The notes under the pieces: generated by a model
Database searches by the model: none
The model's input: only the letters and a program-made list of their open reading frames with translations
Told to the model about the DNA's origin: nothing
Translations under genes and position numbers: made by a program
Source of the DNA: Capra hircus
Taxonomy: Eukaryota; Chordata; Mammalia; Artiodactyla; Bovidae
Reading direction: 5' to 3'
DNA: 64,000 nt
Assembly (NCBI RefSeq): GCF_001704415.2
Contig: NC_030826.1
Span: 32,173,324 to 32,237,323 of the forward strand
Shown here: piece after piece, positions 43,156 to 53,529 of the stretch
Layout: each line of letters starts with the position of its first letter
Position numbering within the stretch: position 1 is the stretch's first letter

Positions 43156-44894
43156 TAGATGACCTGAGTTCATACCCCCTAGTCTTGAGGAGTTAAGAAT
43201 ACTCTCCCATTCTGACTGAAGGCACCCCAGCAGGACCCATTTCACAGAGGAGAATAACAAGGCTTGGAGATGTTAAGTGTTTCCTCCTTCCCATTACAGC
43301 AGCTCGCTGCTCCCTGGGAAAAACGGAAATTCCTGCAGTGGACAGGGTGTCTCAGCCCAGAAGGTGCCCTCCTTGTTAATTCCTGCTTTTCTTCCCCCAC
43401 ATCTCCAGAAAGCGCTACTGCTGTGTCCTTCAAGATCCTAAGGGAAAGGTGATGTGAATTGTCTGTCTGATGCCTGCTTGTCTCTGAAACACCAGTGTGG
43501 AGCTTAAGACTAACGTTGCTAACGTGCACCCGTGCACCCACCCACGCCACACTTGTGCGTGCACACCTGCGCACTGGGTGGATTCTCACCTGTTTCTGAG
43601 TCCTGCATCAGGCCACGGGCTCTGATGCGTTGTCCGTATTCCTTTACCTTGAACATTCTTTTCGGTCCCTTTCAAGACAATCTACTCAAAGCCTCCTTGC
43701 TCTGCTGACAGCCGATCTGCCTCCATGCCCCTTCTTTTACCTGGAAGGTCTTCCCGGACACACACCTTCTCGTTCTCTAGCTGCTGTTTTGAAGCACCAC
43801 CTCCTCCAGGAAGCCTTCTTCTCCTAATCACAAGGATGGTATGTGAGCCCTGAGCTTCACCCCTGCCGGGGCTTGGCCAAACTGGAAACTTCTATTCATT
43901 TCTTTAATTTTGCCTCACTGGACCAGCCCAGACTTCATAAACTCCTGTCACCAGTTAGAGAAATGAGGTGTCTCATGTATGCCTTTCAGCAAGAACTCAG
44001 GATTTGTTCAAATCAGACCATTAAAACAAGGTCATTCCAAAAAAAAAAAAACTTCAGGTGTTGAAGCAAACCATTTCCGGCCACAGAGTCAACTATAGCT
44101 GTTCAGGTATAGATGATGCCAGATTCAGTTCAAACTTGCGGAAAATTTTCTATTCTGTAGGATTTTTTAAAATCTTTTTTTTTTTTTTTTGCACTGCAGT
44201 TCAAGGGCAGGGGGACAAGGGGAAAAGAAGAAAAACACAGGAAATGTAAAGGATCCTGGAATTTGAAATGTACAGAGAAGATAAGTAACTTTGCCAAATC
44301 AAAGCAGAAGGTAGTGGCTGGAAGTTCAATTAAATGGACCACCTGCAGCAAACGGGGACCAGAGGAAAAACAGCCCGTTGGCACAAAGAGAAACCACACA
44401 TTTCTAAAAGCTTCCGTCAGTGGGTCGTTAAACCTGCGGTGCCGCTGCATTTCAGGTTTGGCTGTTTTGGCAATGGGGGCGGGAAAGACGCCAAAGCATG
44501 TGCACCCGGGCTGAATGCTCACTGAGCAATTCCTGGCAGACACCTCTACTCGCATGCGGAAGGTTTGGGGGGTGTTGGGAAGAAGCACTTGTGTCGAAGC
44601 AAGGGAAGCCAGTGGCACTTCCCCAGCTAAGCAGCTCACACACACTGGTTCAATTTCAGAAAGCCCAGAGCAGTCTCCACACCAGTCAAAATATTCTCAA
44701 GATGAAAGAGAAACAGGACCAACCATTGGCTATTTCCATCCAGGAGCAAAAATGATCTATGCTTCCTGGTTTATGATATGGTTCCTGTCTTGTGTTCACA
44801 CTCGGGGGTGGATATTATCCTTATTCTACAAGGGAGGCAGCAGAACCTCCAAGAGTGTAAGTTGTTTTCCAATGAATGATACTTAAAAAAATAA
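43156..44894. other. Unassigned sequence with possible L2 remnant
   Basis: 43640-43830 has L2-like phrases ('caccacctcctccaggaagc') at low confidence. A (T)16 run lies at 44175-44190, followed by 'gcactgcag', acceptor-like but unpaired. A CG/CA-rich alternating stretch lies at about 43520-43575. The 171-codon minus frame (44130-44645) has no recognised domain. Confidence 0.35.
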
Positions 44895-44990
44895 TAATGT
44901 CTAGTGTTTATTCAGTGCTTTCTATATACCTGACACTCTGCTAAGAACTTAGTCTATGTGGTGTCATTTGTTAGTCATGAAATTGCCCTT
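44895..44990 (-). mobile_element. MIR fragment
   Basis: 'gtttattcagtgctttctat' followed by 'atacctgacactctgctaag' is reverse MIR 3' sequence. Confidence 0.65.
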
Positions 44991-44999
44991 CTCGGTCCT

Positions 45000-45345
45000 T
45001 GAATCCCCTTCCTCAGCTCTCTGGCCATCACAGGACCACTCTCCGACTTCTTAGGTGGTTTCTGTTCACGCTTCAAATAAAAGCCAAAGCCCAAAGTTTG
45101 CCATCATCATGACTTCCAGCTCTTACCTGTTCTGAGGACTCTATTTCGATTCTCCCTCTCTCCTCAAACATGCTAACCCCCACATCATGCTAACTGCTAG
45201 TACTAACTACTAACTGCTACGCATTAGCTACTAACTGCTACGCATTAGCTACTAACTGCTAGTATCAACTCTGCTTCTGTTTGTCAGAATAAACATTGCT
45301 TCTTTACAGAGGCCTTTCCTAACCATCCTGTCTAAATCAGGGCTC
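45000..45345 (+). mobile_element. L2 fragment
   Basis: 'caaataaaagccaaagccca' and, after a minisatellite, 'acagaggcctttcctaacca' followed by 'tcctgtctaaatca' are in L2 order. Confidence 0.55.
45189..45271 (+). repeat. 21-bp minisatellite inside L2
   Basis: Two identical 21-bp units (45209-45229, 45230-45250; core 'taactgctacgcattagct') flanked by partial variants 'taactgctagta' on both sides, giving about four related units. Confidence 0.93.
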
Positions 45346-45360
45346 TCTTTTGTAGTGTGG

Positions 45361-45563
45361 TGTTAGTTGCTCACTTGTGTCTTTGCAATGCTGTGGACTG
45401 TAGCCCATAGGCTATAGTCCATGGGATTTCCTAGGCAAGAATACGGGAGTGGGTTGCCATTTCCTTCTCCAGGGGATCTTCCTGACCTAGGGATCAAGCC
45501 TGAGTCTCTTGTGTCTCCTGTACTGGCAGGCGAATTCTTTACCACTGCACCACTTGGGAAGCC
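45361..45563 (-). mobile_element. Bov-tA SINE
   Basis: 'tgttagttgctcacttgtgt' to 'gcaccacttgggaagcc'. Full length. It separates L2-like sequence on either side. Confidence 0.93.
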
Positions 45564-46182
45564 CACAGATCTGTGAATAAAGAACCAGTGGTTGGTGGAA
45601 GAGTCTTGACTACACCAGAGTCCTTCTGCCTGGCATGCTGTGCCCCAAATCCTTCTTTTCCTGCTTTGCTCATTCCCTCACACCGTCGTTTCTTGTGGTC
45701 ATCTTGAGAGGAACACTGACCTTTGTCAAGGTCAAAAGCCCGCTGAGGAAGCCACTCAATCAATCCCTTCCCTTTCTTCTTGTCTTGCCTGTCTGTGATT
45801 GCCCACTGGCTACACCCAGTCAGAAGACAGTGACGTAGCCTATACCAACCAGCCTCCTGGGACAGAAATGCGAGTGTATAATGGTAGAGAAAATGCATCT
45901 GGAAGGGTGGGGGATAGGCTGCTTGTAAGAATGGTCCCAGTTCTCCACTCTCTGTGTATCTCTACTCTTTGTAATTTGATTTTGCAGCTCTGCCCATCAA
46001 AATGTTGAGTCTATTTCTTTATTCCTTGGATCTGGGCTAATTTGGTTTCTTTTGACCCTAAGATATGATGGAAGGGATGCTGTGTCATTTCCATGCCTAA
46101 GAGACCTAACACTCTCACATGCTCTGTCCCTTGAGAACCAGCCTTGATAACTAGCTGGGAGATGGAAGACTGTTTCCCATTG
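45564..46182. other. Mostly unassigned; possible L2 continuation
   Basis: 'ccttctgcctggcatgctgt' near 45622 resembles L2. No other repeat or gene signal. Confidence 0.4.
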
Positions 46183-46405
46183 CGTGCATGCATGCATGCT
46201 AATTCACTTCATGCGTGTTCAATTCTTTGCAACCCTTTCACTGTAGCCCACCAGGCTCCTCTATCTGTGGAATTCTCCAAGCAAAAATACTGGAATGGAT
46301 TGCCATTCCCTTGGGATGTTCCCTACACAGGGATTGAAGCAAAGTCACTTACATCTCCTGCATTGGCAGGCGGCGTCTTTACCACTAGCGCCATCTGGGA
46401 AGTCC
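46183..46405 (-). mobile_element. Bov-tA SINE with TGCA expansion
   Basis: The tail side begins with three-plus TGCA units (gtgcatgcatgcatgct), then 'tcacttcatgcgtgttcaat' to 'gcgccatctgggaagtccc'. It has a small internal deletion near 46310. 'cccattg' flanks both sides. Confidence 0.92.
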
Positions 46406-47624
46406 CATTGGAGGTTGTCAAAGATGCACTAATCCCAGCTCACAAGACAACTGACCACACTTGCATAAGTGACCCCAGCCAAGACTAGAACCGCCCACCC
46501 AAGCCCAGCTCAAACTGCTGCCCTTCAGAGTCACATGCTAAATACTGATTTCATTAAATGCTGGGTTTGGGATAGTTTGTTATTTAGCAGGATAGTCCTA
46601 GATTACTTATCAGGCACACTGGCACAGGGATCAAAGAATATTTGTTAAATTCATGAACGGCCTTTCTTCATTTCCTATCTTGAAATAATTTTACAGTATT
46701 TACTTTCACCAAAAAATACAACCATATTAGGCTTCACCATTATGTCACTTTTTGTGGATGTTTGAAAATTATTTTAATAGTGGCAGTGCTTTCCCTACAA
46801 GGACATGAAGACAAGGTTCAGAGTCTGGACTTATTAGGTATATTCCCCTCCTCCCTCTACACTTACAATGCGATGATTACTGATTTATGGAAATAGATAT
46901 ATTTCTGAAGATGATAAATAAGAAGAATTCTAGATAAGGAAATGAGCTTTGAGGCATGCTTGCAGATAATTTCGCAGAGAGAGCAGAAAGAGGAATGACC
47001 ACAGGAGAGAGATGGCTTTCAGATGTCTGTTCCTGTTTTATCTGTTGCTTGGACTCACCTGGTGTCTGGGCTGAAGGGATCTTCCTGTTGACTTCATTAC
47101 TCACTCCATTTCCTAGGGGTTGACAGAATCTAGCGTCGTGAATCTTACATTCAGATGGAGAGATGAAAGCAGAAGAACCGAAGGGATGGCATGAAATGTA
47201 TCTGGGCCTCTTATCTATAAGAAATCTCAGCTTTAATTTGTGCATGGAAAAAAGAGCTCAGAATCCATACTTTCCTCTCTGTCTTCATTTCAGGTCCTCT
47301 CATGCATGAGTGTAAGATTCTCTCCCAGGTCTGGAGAGAGAGGTTGCCTCTGAACCCAGCCAAAATGTCTGGATGAAAAATGAAACAACTGAGTCAATCA
47401 TTCACAAGCTGGGTCTCCATGCCAAACATCTGGACGTTTGGAACATCTGGGCAATTAACCATTGTTTGGTTTTCATCGAGAAATGCTAGCAGATGGAGCC
47501 CTGACCAAAGACGTGGAGAGGCTGCAGATGAATTTGTCATTACACTTTTCTGGAGTCCAACCTCGGAAGGTCTGTGGTTGGACTTCAATGTTCAGCTTGA
47601 AAAGGAACTCACATGTGATCTAGT
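46406..47624. other. Unassigned sequence
   Basis: A strong polypyrimidine acceptor-like site (cctctctgtcttcatttcag) ends at 47293, but no convincing donor follows. No repeats were recognised. The 122-codon minus frame at 46877-47245 lacks motifs. Confidence 0.4.
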
Positions 47625-47720
47625 GTAAATCTTTTAATTTACAGATGAAGAAGCAGAAGTCCAGAGAAGGGAGGTGTCTTGGCTCAGAGCATACAGCTAT
47701 TTGAATCACCCAGAGGGAGA
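47625..47720 (-). mobile_element. MIR-like fragment
   Basis: 'atttacagatgaagaagcag', 'aagtccagagaagggaggtg' and 'agagcatacagctatttgaa' resemble the reverse MIR core. Confidence 0.6.
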
Positions 47721-47805
47721 CTCCAGACACCTGGATGTCCTCTGTACTTACCGCTGTTTCTCTACTTCACACCTTGTTGAGAGACAAGAAAAAATCTTTA
47801 ACCTG

Positions 47806-48026
47806 TATGCATGCTCAGTTGCTCAGTCGTGTCCAACTCTCTGCGACTACATGAATTGTAGCCCAGCAGTCTCCTCTGTCCATGGGATTCTCCAGGCAAG
47901 AATACTGGAATGCGCTACCATTTTCTTCTCCAGGGTACCTTCCCAACCCAGGGACCGAGGCCACGTCTCCTGTGTCTCCTGTGCTGGCAGGCAGATTCTT
48001 TACCACTGAGCCACCTAGGAAGCCCA
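47806..48026 (-). mobile_element. Bov-tA SINE
   Basis: 'tatgcatgctcagttgctca' to 'tgagccacctaggaagcc'. Full length. Confidence 0.94.
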
Positions 48027-48124
48027 TAACAACAGTACCCATGGCAAATAGAGCAGCGCACTGTATCCTTAACTACACATGAAATTAAGTGACGCAGATG
48101 ACAAAGCTGGCACTTTTCCCTGCA

Positions 48125-48190
48125 TTTGCTCTTTCAAACATTTATTGAGCACCACCTGCATGCCAGACACTGAACTAGGGACATATGTGT
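48125..48190 (-). mobile_element. MIR/L2 3' fragment
   Basis: 'acatttattgagcaccacct' followed by 'gcatgccagacactgaacta' is the reverse of the shared L2/MIR 3' end. Confidence 0.6.
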
Positions 48191-48401
48191 ACCAATATGT
48201 TTCCATTCCAACAGTAGATACATCTCCTCTGCATTAGTCAGCTTTAGCTAAATCATGCTGCAATAAAAAAACAACCACAAGTAACCATGGCTTGAAACAC
48301 AAAGATTTCATTTCAACTCGTGTTACATATCCCAGCTCTGTTCTATGCCATCCTCCTCACTTCAGGATCCAGGATAATAAAGTAACCAAGGGCAATACGT
48401 C

Positions 48402-48637
48402 CTGTTGTTCAGCTGCTAACTTGTGTCTGACTCTTTGACCTCATGGACTGCAGCATGCCAGGCTTCACTGTCCTTCATTATCTCCCGGAATTTGCTCAAA
48501 CTCATGTCCATTGAGTTGATGATGCCACCCAACTATCTCACTCTCTGTTGCCCCCTTCTCCTGCCTTCAATATTTTCCAGCATCAGGGGCTTTTCCAATG
48601 AGTTGGCTCTTCCCATCAGGTGGCCAAAGGATTGTGT
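48402..48637 (-). mobile_element. BovB 3' end
   Basis: 'gttgttcagctgctaacttg' to 'caggtggccaaaggattgtg'. 'gtcctgt' on both sides (48399-48405, 48638-48644) is a possible target-site duplication overlapping the tail. Confidence 0.93.
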
Positions 48638-49400
48638 GTCCTGTACACAGTGTTTATGTGACAGCCACTATAACAGGCCCTAGAGACCTGAGTTCTTGGG
48701 AAAAGTGGAAACAAGAATAGTATGGAAAGAGTAACCCAGAGACAGAAAGGGAAGCCATTGTTAAGAGCTCTGCAAGGATGATTTCATTAGTTACAACTGT
48801 AGGACCAGAAAAGTGACAGGCTTGCATTTCAAACAAGGGAAAAAAGAACCATTGTTTTGTGTGAGCTGGGCTGGGTATTGGATTCTGAATTCTTTGTTAT
48901 ATCCTCTGGCAAGAATTCAGCTGGCCTCTTACTTCTTCCTGTCAAACCCTGAAATGGACTACAGCCTTTGAACTAAAATGCCGTCCACCCAACCCAAGAC
49001 TCAGACAGCTCTGAAAATGTTCACTGTTCAGCCTGCCCATTTTAAATCTCTCTTGCCCTTGGCTATTTTAAATCATCTCTCCACCATCACCCTGGAATAC
49101 ATTAGACAACTTTATTGCCACATTCCTTGCCAATTTAATTTTTGTAAATCATATTCTAGTGCTTAAATTTCCTCATGGAGCTGAATGATTTTTTTTTTTT
49201 TTTTCATGTGAGCTGTTGAATCAAACAGTTGAGTTCAGGGCTCATAGGAATGGCTGCACTGCAATCTTAAAAGGAGACGGGAGCCATTGTTAGCTGATCT
49301 CCTTGGAGCATTTTTGCCTTTGGACATTGCTCATAATCACAGCTGGTGTGATGATCTGACATAGGTGATTCTGTGGAATCTGAAACACTGCATGCCCAGA
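48638..49400. other. Unassigned sequence with a T run
   Basis: Contains a (T)16 homopolymer at 49189-49204. No repeat family or gene signal was recognised. Confidence 0.45.
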
Positions 49401-49409
49401 GTCTGTCCA

Positions 49410-49640
49410 GGGGCCTTCCCAGGTGGTGCTAGTGGTAAAGAAACTGCCTGCCAATGCAGGAGATTTAAGAGATGCAGCTTCAACCCTGGGTTGGGCAGAT
49501 TCCCTGGAGGAAGGCATGGCAGCCCACTGCAATATTCTTGCCTGGAGAATCCCATGGACAGAGGAGCCTGGCGGGCTACAGCCCATGGGGTCGCAAAGAG
49601 TCGGACACGACTGAAGTGACTTAGCACACCACAGCACAAC
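49410..49640 (+). mobile_element. Bov-tA SINE with target-site duplication
   Basis: Flanked by 'gtctgtcca' (49401-49409 and 49641-49649). The head is a variant 'aggtggtgctagtggtaaag'. The tail ends 'acttagcacaccacagcac', and divergence is low in the body. Confidence 0.95.
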
Positions 49641-49943
49641 GTCTGTCCAAATGAAAACAGAGAAACTGGCAAAGAGGGATGGGTGAGAATGTTTTTGCTC
49701 ACTCTAATGTAATGTTAGGACCATTTGAGCAGAGTTGTTTTTAACCCCCAAATGCAGGGTAAATTCTCATTGAAGATCTCTCTCTTATTTATACTTTTAT
49801 TTCAAAATGGTCTTTGAAAAATTACAAAAGTCATGGTAAGTATGGTAAACGCTGAACAGGAAAGATGTTATAAATGTAGAAAAATCATAAAAAGAAAAAA
49901 TTCAGAACCCTACTATCTAATAATAGCTATTGTGCCTCTTAGG

Positions 49944-50148
49944 GATACAAGGTTGCTCAGTCGTGTCCAACTCTTTCCAATCCCGTAGACTGTAGCTCGC
50001 CAGGCTCCTCTGTCCATGGGATTCTCCAGACAAGAATACTGGAGTGGGTTGCCATTGCCTTCTCCAGGGGACCTTCCCCATCCAGGAATTGACCCCTCGT
50101 CTCCTGTGTTTCTTGCATTGCTGGCGGATTCTTTACCACTGTGCCACC
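49944..50148 (-). mobile_element. Bov-tA SINE with 15-bp target-site duplication
   Basis: attgtgcctcttagg (49929-49943) and attgtgactcttagg (50149-50163) flank it with one mismatch. The element is complete. Confidence 0.96.
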
Positions 50149-50292
50149 ATTGTGACTCTTAGGTATAATTACCCCAAGTTAGTCACTCTCTCTATATATG
50201 TGTATGTGCATTTTTAATATTTCTTTTTCACAGGCTTGCTACCTTGCCCTGTTTTCTCCCCCTAATTTTTCTTTTTAAAAAATTCTTTTGGT

Positions 50293-50418
50293 CAAGAGAA
50301 GGAAATGGCAATTTACTCCAATATTCTTGCCTAAGAAATTCCATGGCTAGAGTCTGAGCCTGACTGGCTACAGTCCGTGGGGTCAAAAGATCCAGACAAA
50401 ACTGAACAACTGACAACG
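50293..50418 (+). mobile_element. Bov-tA 3' half
   Basis: 'aagagaaggaaatggcaatt' to 'aactgaacaactgacaac'. The tRNA head is missing. Confidence 0.88.
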
Positions 50419-51090
50419 CACAGGCAAGGGGAAGGAGTGCTAGCTCTAGTTATCTGCTGGCTTTTCCTCCCCTGGATTATCCCTCATTCCACTCCCAGGG
50501 CAACTGCTTGGCCCTGGCTCATTTCTTGCTCTGCTGAGAAATTTTAACCTCTTCCTGTCTCCCACACTGTTGACTTGACTAGTTTAGAGTTTTTTTGGAG
50601 ACTCCTATGGAATGCCAGCAACCATTTCATCTGCACCTACAACAGTCGTAAAAATGTTTGTTTGGAGAAGCATGTGATAAATAGAGTAAATAGCAGAGGA
50701 CTGAAAGAAAAGGAATGGAGATAATTAAGTGACTTGGTGTGAGGTATTGATTCATGAAGGATGATTGAAAATATTAATACAAACCACATTGCTTTCCTGA
50801 AGACCAAGTGAAAGAGGAGGATTGATGAAGCGATAACTGTTAATAGAAAAAACAACCAAAAAGAAAGACATCTGTGGGTGGTACCAAGGGTACAATTCCA
50901 AATTTTCAGATGGAATTTAATAAAGAAACACATAGGATAAATATCAGGAGGAAGTTCTAGTTGGTGGGAGGCCTGGAGAATGACTCTCGAAGGCATGGGC
51001 CAGCTGCCATCGACTTGCAATTCTGGAAGTGGATGCTTATGACACAGCGTCACACAGAGACCAAGCGTGTGTGATGTATCAGTGGATACG
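50419..51090. other. Unassigned sequence under a 220-codon minus frame
   Basis: The minus-strand open frame 50637-51299 takes its first 70 or so codons from the neighbouring Bov-tA and the rest from this stretch, which encodes two hydrophobic segments (about residues 147-167 and 171-181). No domain was recognised, and it is not called as a gene. Confidence 0.4.
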
Positions 51091-51294
51091 TGCTCAGTCG
51101 TGTCCAACTCTTTGTGACCCCATGGATGGTGACCTGCCAGGCTCCTCCGTCCAGGGTATTCCCCAGTCAATAACACTGGGGTGGGTTGCCATTTCCTTCT
51201 CCGGGAATCTCCCCAACCCAGGGATTGAACCCATGCCTCTTTTGTCTCCTGTATCATAGTCAGATCCTCTACCCCTGAGCCACTGGGAAGCCCC
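51091..51294 (-). mobile_element. Bov-tA SINE
   Basis: 'tgctcagtcgtgtccaactc' to 'tgagccactgggaagcccc'. 'atacgtg' occurs at both edges (about 51086 and 51299), a possible target-site duplication. Confidence 0.94.
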
Positions 51295-51889
51295 AGCATA
51301 CGTGAGGGGTTCTCGAGCTACCTTGCTTTTCATTCACAGTGGCTCTGAATAAAGAAACAAGGGAAAATGAATAATGGAAAAAGAGGTGAAAATGGGATTT
51401 TTCTGATGCATGCAAACAATATCAGCCCTTTGTTTTTGTCTTTAAGAAATACCAGTCTATAGAGAACAGAGCCTGGTGCTCACAAAGGGCTGGAAGTTTC
51501 TGGTCTCTGGCCCCACCAGACAGACCAAAAACAAACAAACAAAAATCATAATTCACAGGGCAATAGGTAATAAACTCAGGAAGTTGCCTCAGTCGTTGAG
51601 AATAATTCGATGGAGCCCTACTCTAGACCTGCAAAGTAAATCCTAAAAGGATCAAAGTGTTTGTATCCTTATATTTAAATTCATTGGATCCCAGAACAAA
51701 GCTCAAAAATATTTACAGAAACATGAAACTATATATCTAACAAGGTAAAGTTTCAGTATTTGGGTATCCAGTCAATTAATGCATGGGTTTAGCAACCTTG
51801 CAGAGCATAATATAATACATGAAAATAAATTGCATTTGTATTTACAAAAAATCAGTCTTGAGGGTTAGAAATAAACTAGTATTTTAGTT
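51295..51889. other. Unassigned sequence
   Basis: No repeat was recognised except a short AAAC run near 51530. AT-rich to the right. Confidence 0.4.
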
Positions 51890-52410
51890 TATTAAAGACT
51901 TAACTAGGATGGCAGAAATAGGGAGAGGCTGCTCAAAGGGTACAAACTTACCTTTATAAGTTGAATCAATTCTATTGTACAGTAATGGTGATTGGAGCTA
52001 AGGATACTGTATGAAATACTGGAAAACTACTGAGTGTATCTTTTTTAAAATAACTTTTTAAGCTGATATATTCTATTTTCATTTTTATTTGGTTCAATAA
52101 TTTTTTCTTTTTTGGCCTAAGGGCACATGGCATCTTAACTCTGCACCCTCTCCAGTGGAAGTTTGGAATCTTATCCATTGGACCATCAGAGAAGCCGTCT
52201 GAGTATATGTTAAATGTTCCCACCACAGAAAAGAAATGGCAACTATATGACATGATAGAGGTGATAGCTAATGCTATAGTGGTCATCATTTTGCAATATA
52301 TAAATGCATCAAGTCATCATACTGTGCATCTCAAACTTACACAGTGTTAAAAAAAAAAACTTACACAATGTTGAATTTCAAATATATCTTAATAAACCCG
52401 GAGGGAAAAA
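51890..52410 (+). mobile_element. L1M 3'UTR, split by CHR SINE
   Basis: 'gagaggctgctcaaagggta', 'attctattgtacagtaatgg', 'gttaaatgttcccaccacag' and 'atcaagtcatcatactgtgc' are in L1MA/MB 3'UTR order. A short duplication 'cttacaca(g/a)tgtt' at 52340-52371 lies near the end. Confidence 0.72.
52096..52200 (-). mobile_element. CHR-type SINE nested in L1M
   Basis: 'tttttggcctaagggcacat' to 'tccattggaccatcagagaa'. Internally deleted. Confidence 0.8.
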
Positions 52411-52617
52411 AAGTTAAGCTAGTGATCATCATAAATCTATGGTACTATCTGTTTTATTGGTGAATAGAGATAGTGAGAGTCATGATAGGTAGTCACAAAG
52501 ATGGCAGCTAGACCTAGAGAACTGGTAGCAGTTAAAACACTGAGTCAGCCTTCAAGAGTCACAGAATCTTTAGTTCCTCCCTGAAGGACATAGATAATAG
52601 TATCTAACGCACATTCC

Positions 52618-53290
52618 TGAGTTGTTTTACCTATACTAAAACTGCCACCTAATGGAAAAAAGGTGATGACTAGACTGTAGCCGTGACATAAGCTGCTCTA
52701 TCTTACACAACTCTGAGACCTGGCCTCAAGGAAATGGGAGCAAACTGACCCTGGTACTGAAGACTAGATATTGTTAGTTGCTCAGTCGTGTCCGACTCTG
52801 CAGCCCCATGAACTGTAACCCACCAGGCTCTTCTGTCCATGAAATTGTCAAGGCAAGAATACTGGAGTGACTTGCCATTCCCTTCTCCAAGGGGTCTTCC
52901 CAAACCAGGGATCAAATCTCAGTCTCCCACATTGTGGGCAGAATCTTTACGGGCTAAGCCTCCAGGGAAGCCTGGAACGGAAGATTAACACTGCTTAAAA
53001 CAATCAAGATAACACTGATCAGACCACCACGTGACCGGTTCCGAGATGAGTGTGGGAGCTGACCCTGCTGCTTTACACATGGCACTCCTGCTCCTAGACC
53101 CCAGAGATGCTCCTTTAAAACATTTTGTTCCCTGATGGACAAGAAGGAGTTGGTTCTTTGGGACATGAATCCACCTTTTTTTTCCAAGATTGCCAGCTTC
53201 CTCAATAAAGTTGTCTCTCCTTTTGCCCACCACCTGTCTCTCTGTACTGTATTCTTAAGCAATAAACAGCCCGATCTGAGTTCAGTAACA
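52618..53290 (+). mobile_element. Solo ERV LTR, family A copy 2, split by Bov-tA
   Basis: The left part starts TGAGTTG and contains 'gtgatgactagactgtagcc', 'gtgacataagctgc' and 'actgaccctggtactgaaga'. The right part has 'aaaacaatcaagataacact', AATAAA (53204-53209), 'tctctctgtactgtat' and ends 'ttcagtaaca' with the expected CA. Net length about 467 bp, matching copy 1 (about 460). No internal retroviral genes adjoin it. Confidence 0.8.
52771..52975 (-). mobile_element. Bov-tA SINE nested in LTR A
   Basis: 'ttgttagttgctcagtcgtg' to 'aagcctccagggaagcctg'. Likely duplication 'gaagact'/'gaagatt' at the junctions. It occupies the same LTR position as BovB in copy 1. Confidence 0.94.
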
Positions 53291-53394
53291 TTTTCTCCAT
53301 AGGATTTACCAATTTATAAAGAGTTTATTCATCTTCTCATTTGGTCACTGCATTACACATGCTTCACAGATGCAGAATTTTTGGTCAGTTTTCA

Positions 53395-53465
53395 TTTTTC
53401 ACTGCTGTATAACTGATGTCTGGACCCATGCTTGGCATAGAGCAAGCCTTGGTAATAGTAGTTAA
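53395..53465 (+). mobile_element. L2 3' terminal fragment
   Basis: 'ttcactgctgtataactgat' followed by 'acccatgcttggcatagagc' resembles the L2 3' end. Confidence 0.5.
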
Positions 53466-53529
53466 ATAGATATACATTTAAAAATGCATGGCAGTGTCTG
53501 GTAACTCATTTGCCAAATTAGTCCATGAT

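Noticed and set aside
44130..44645. 171-codon minus-strand frame
   Set aside because: No recognised domain, crosses a T16 homopolymer (poly-Lys when read on this strand), and shows no splice or promoter context.
47274..47320. Strong splice-acceptor-like tract ending at 47293
   Set aside because: No plausible donor follows within typical exon length, and the frames close quickly.
6178..53290. Two family-A LTRs as a pair flanking one element
   Set aside because: They are 45 kb apart with unrelated sequence between; independent solo LTRs are the simpler reading.
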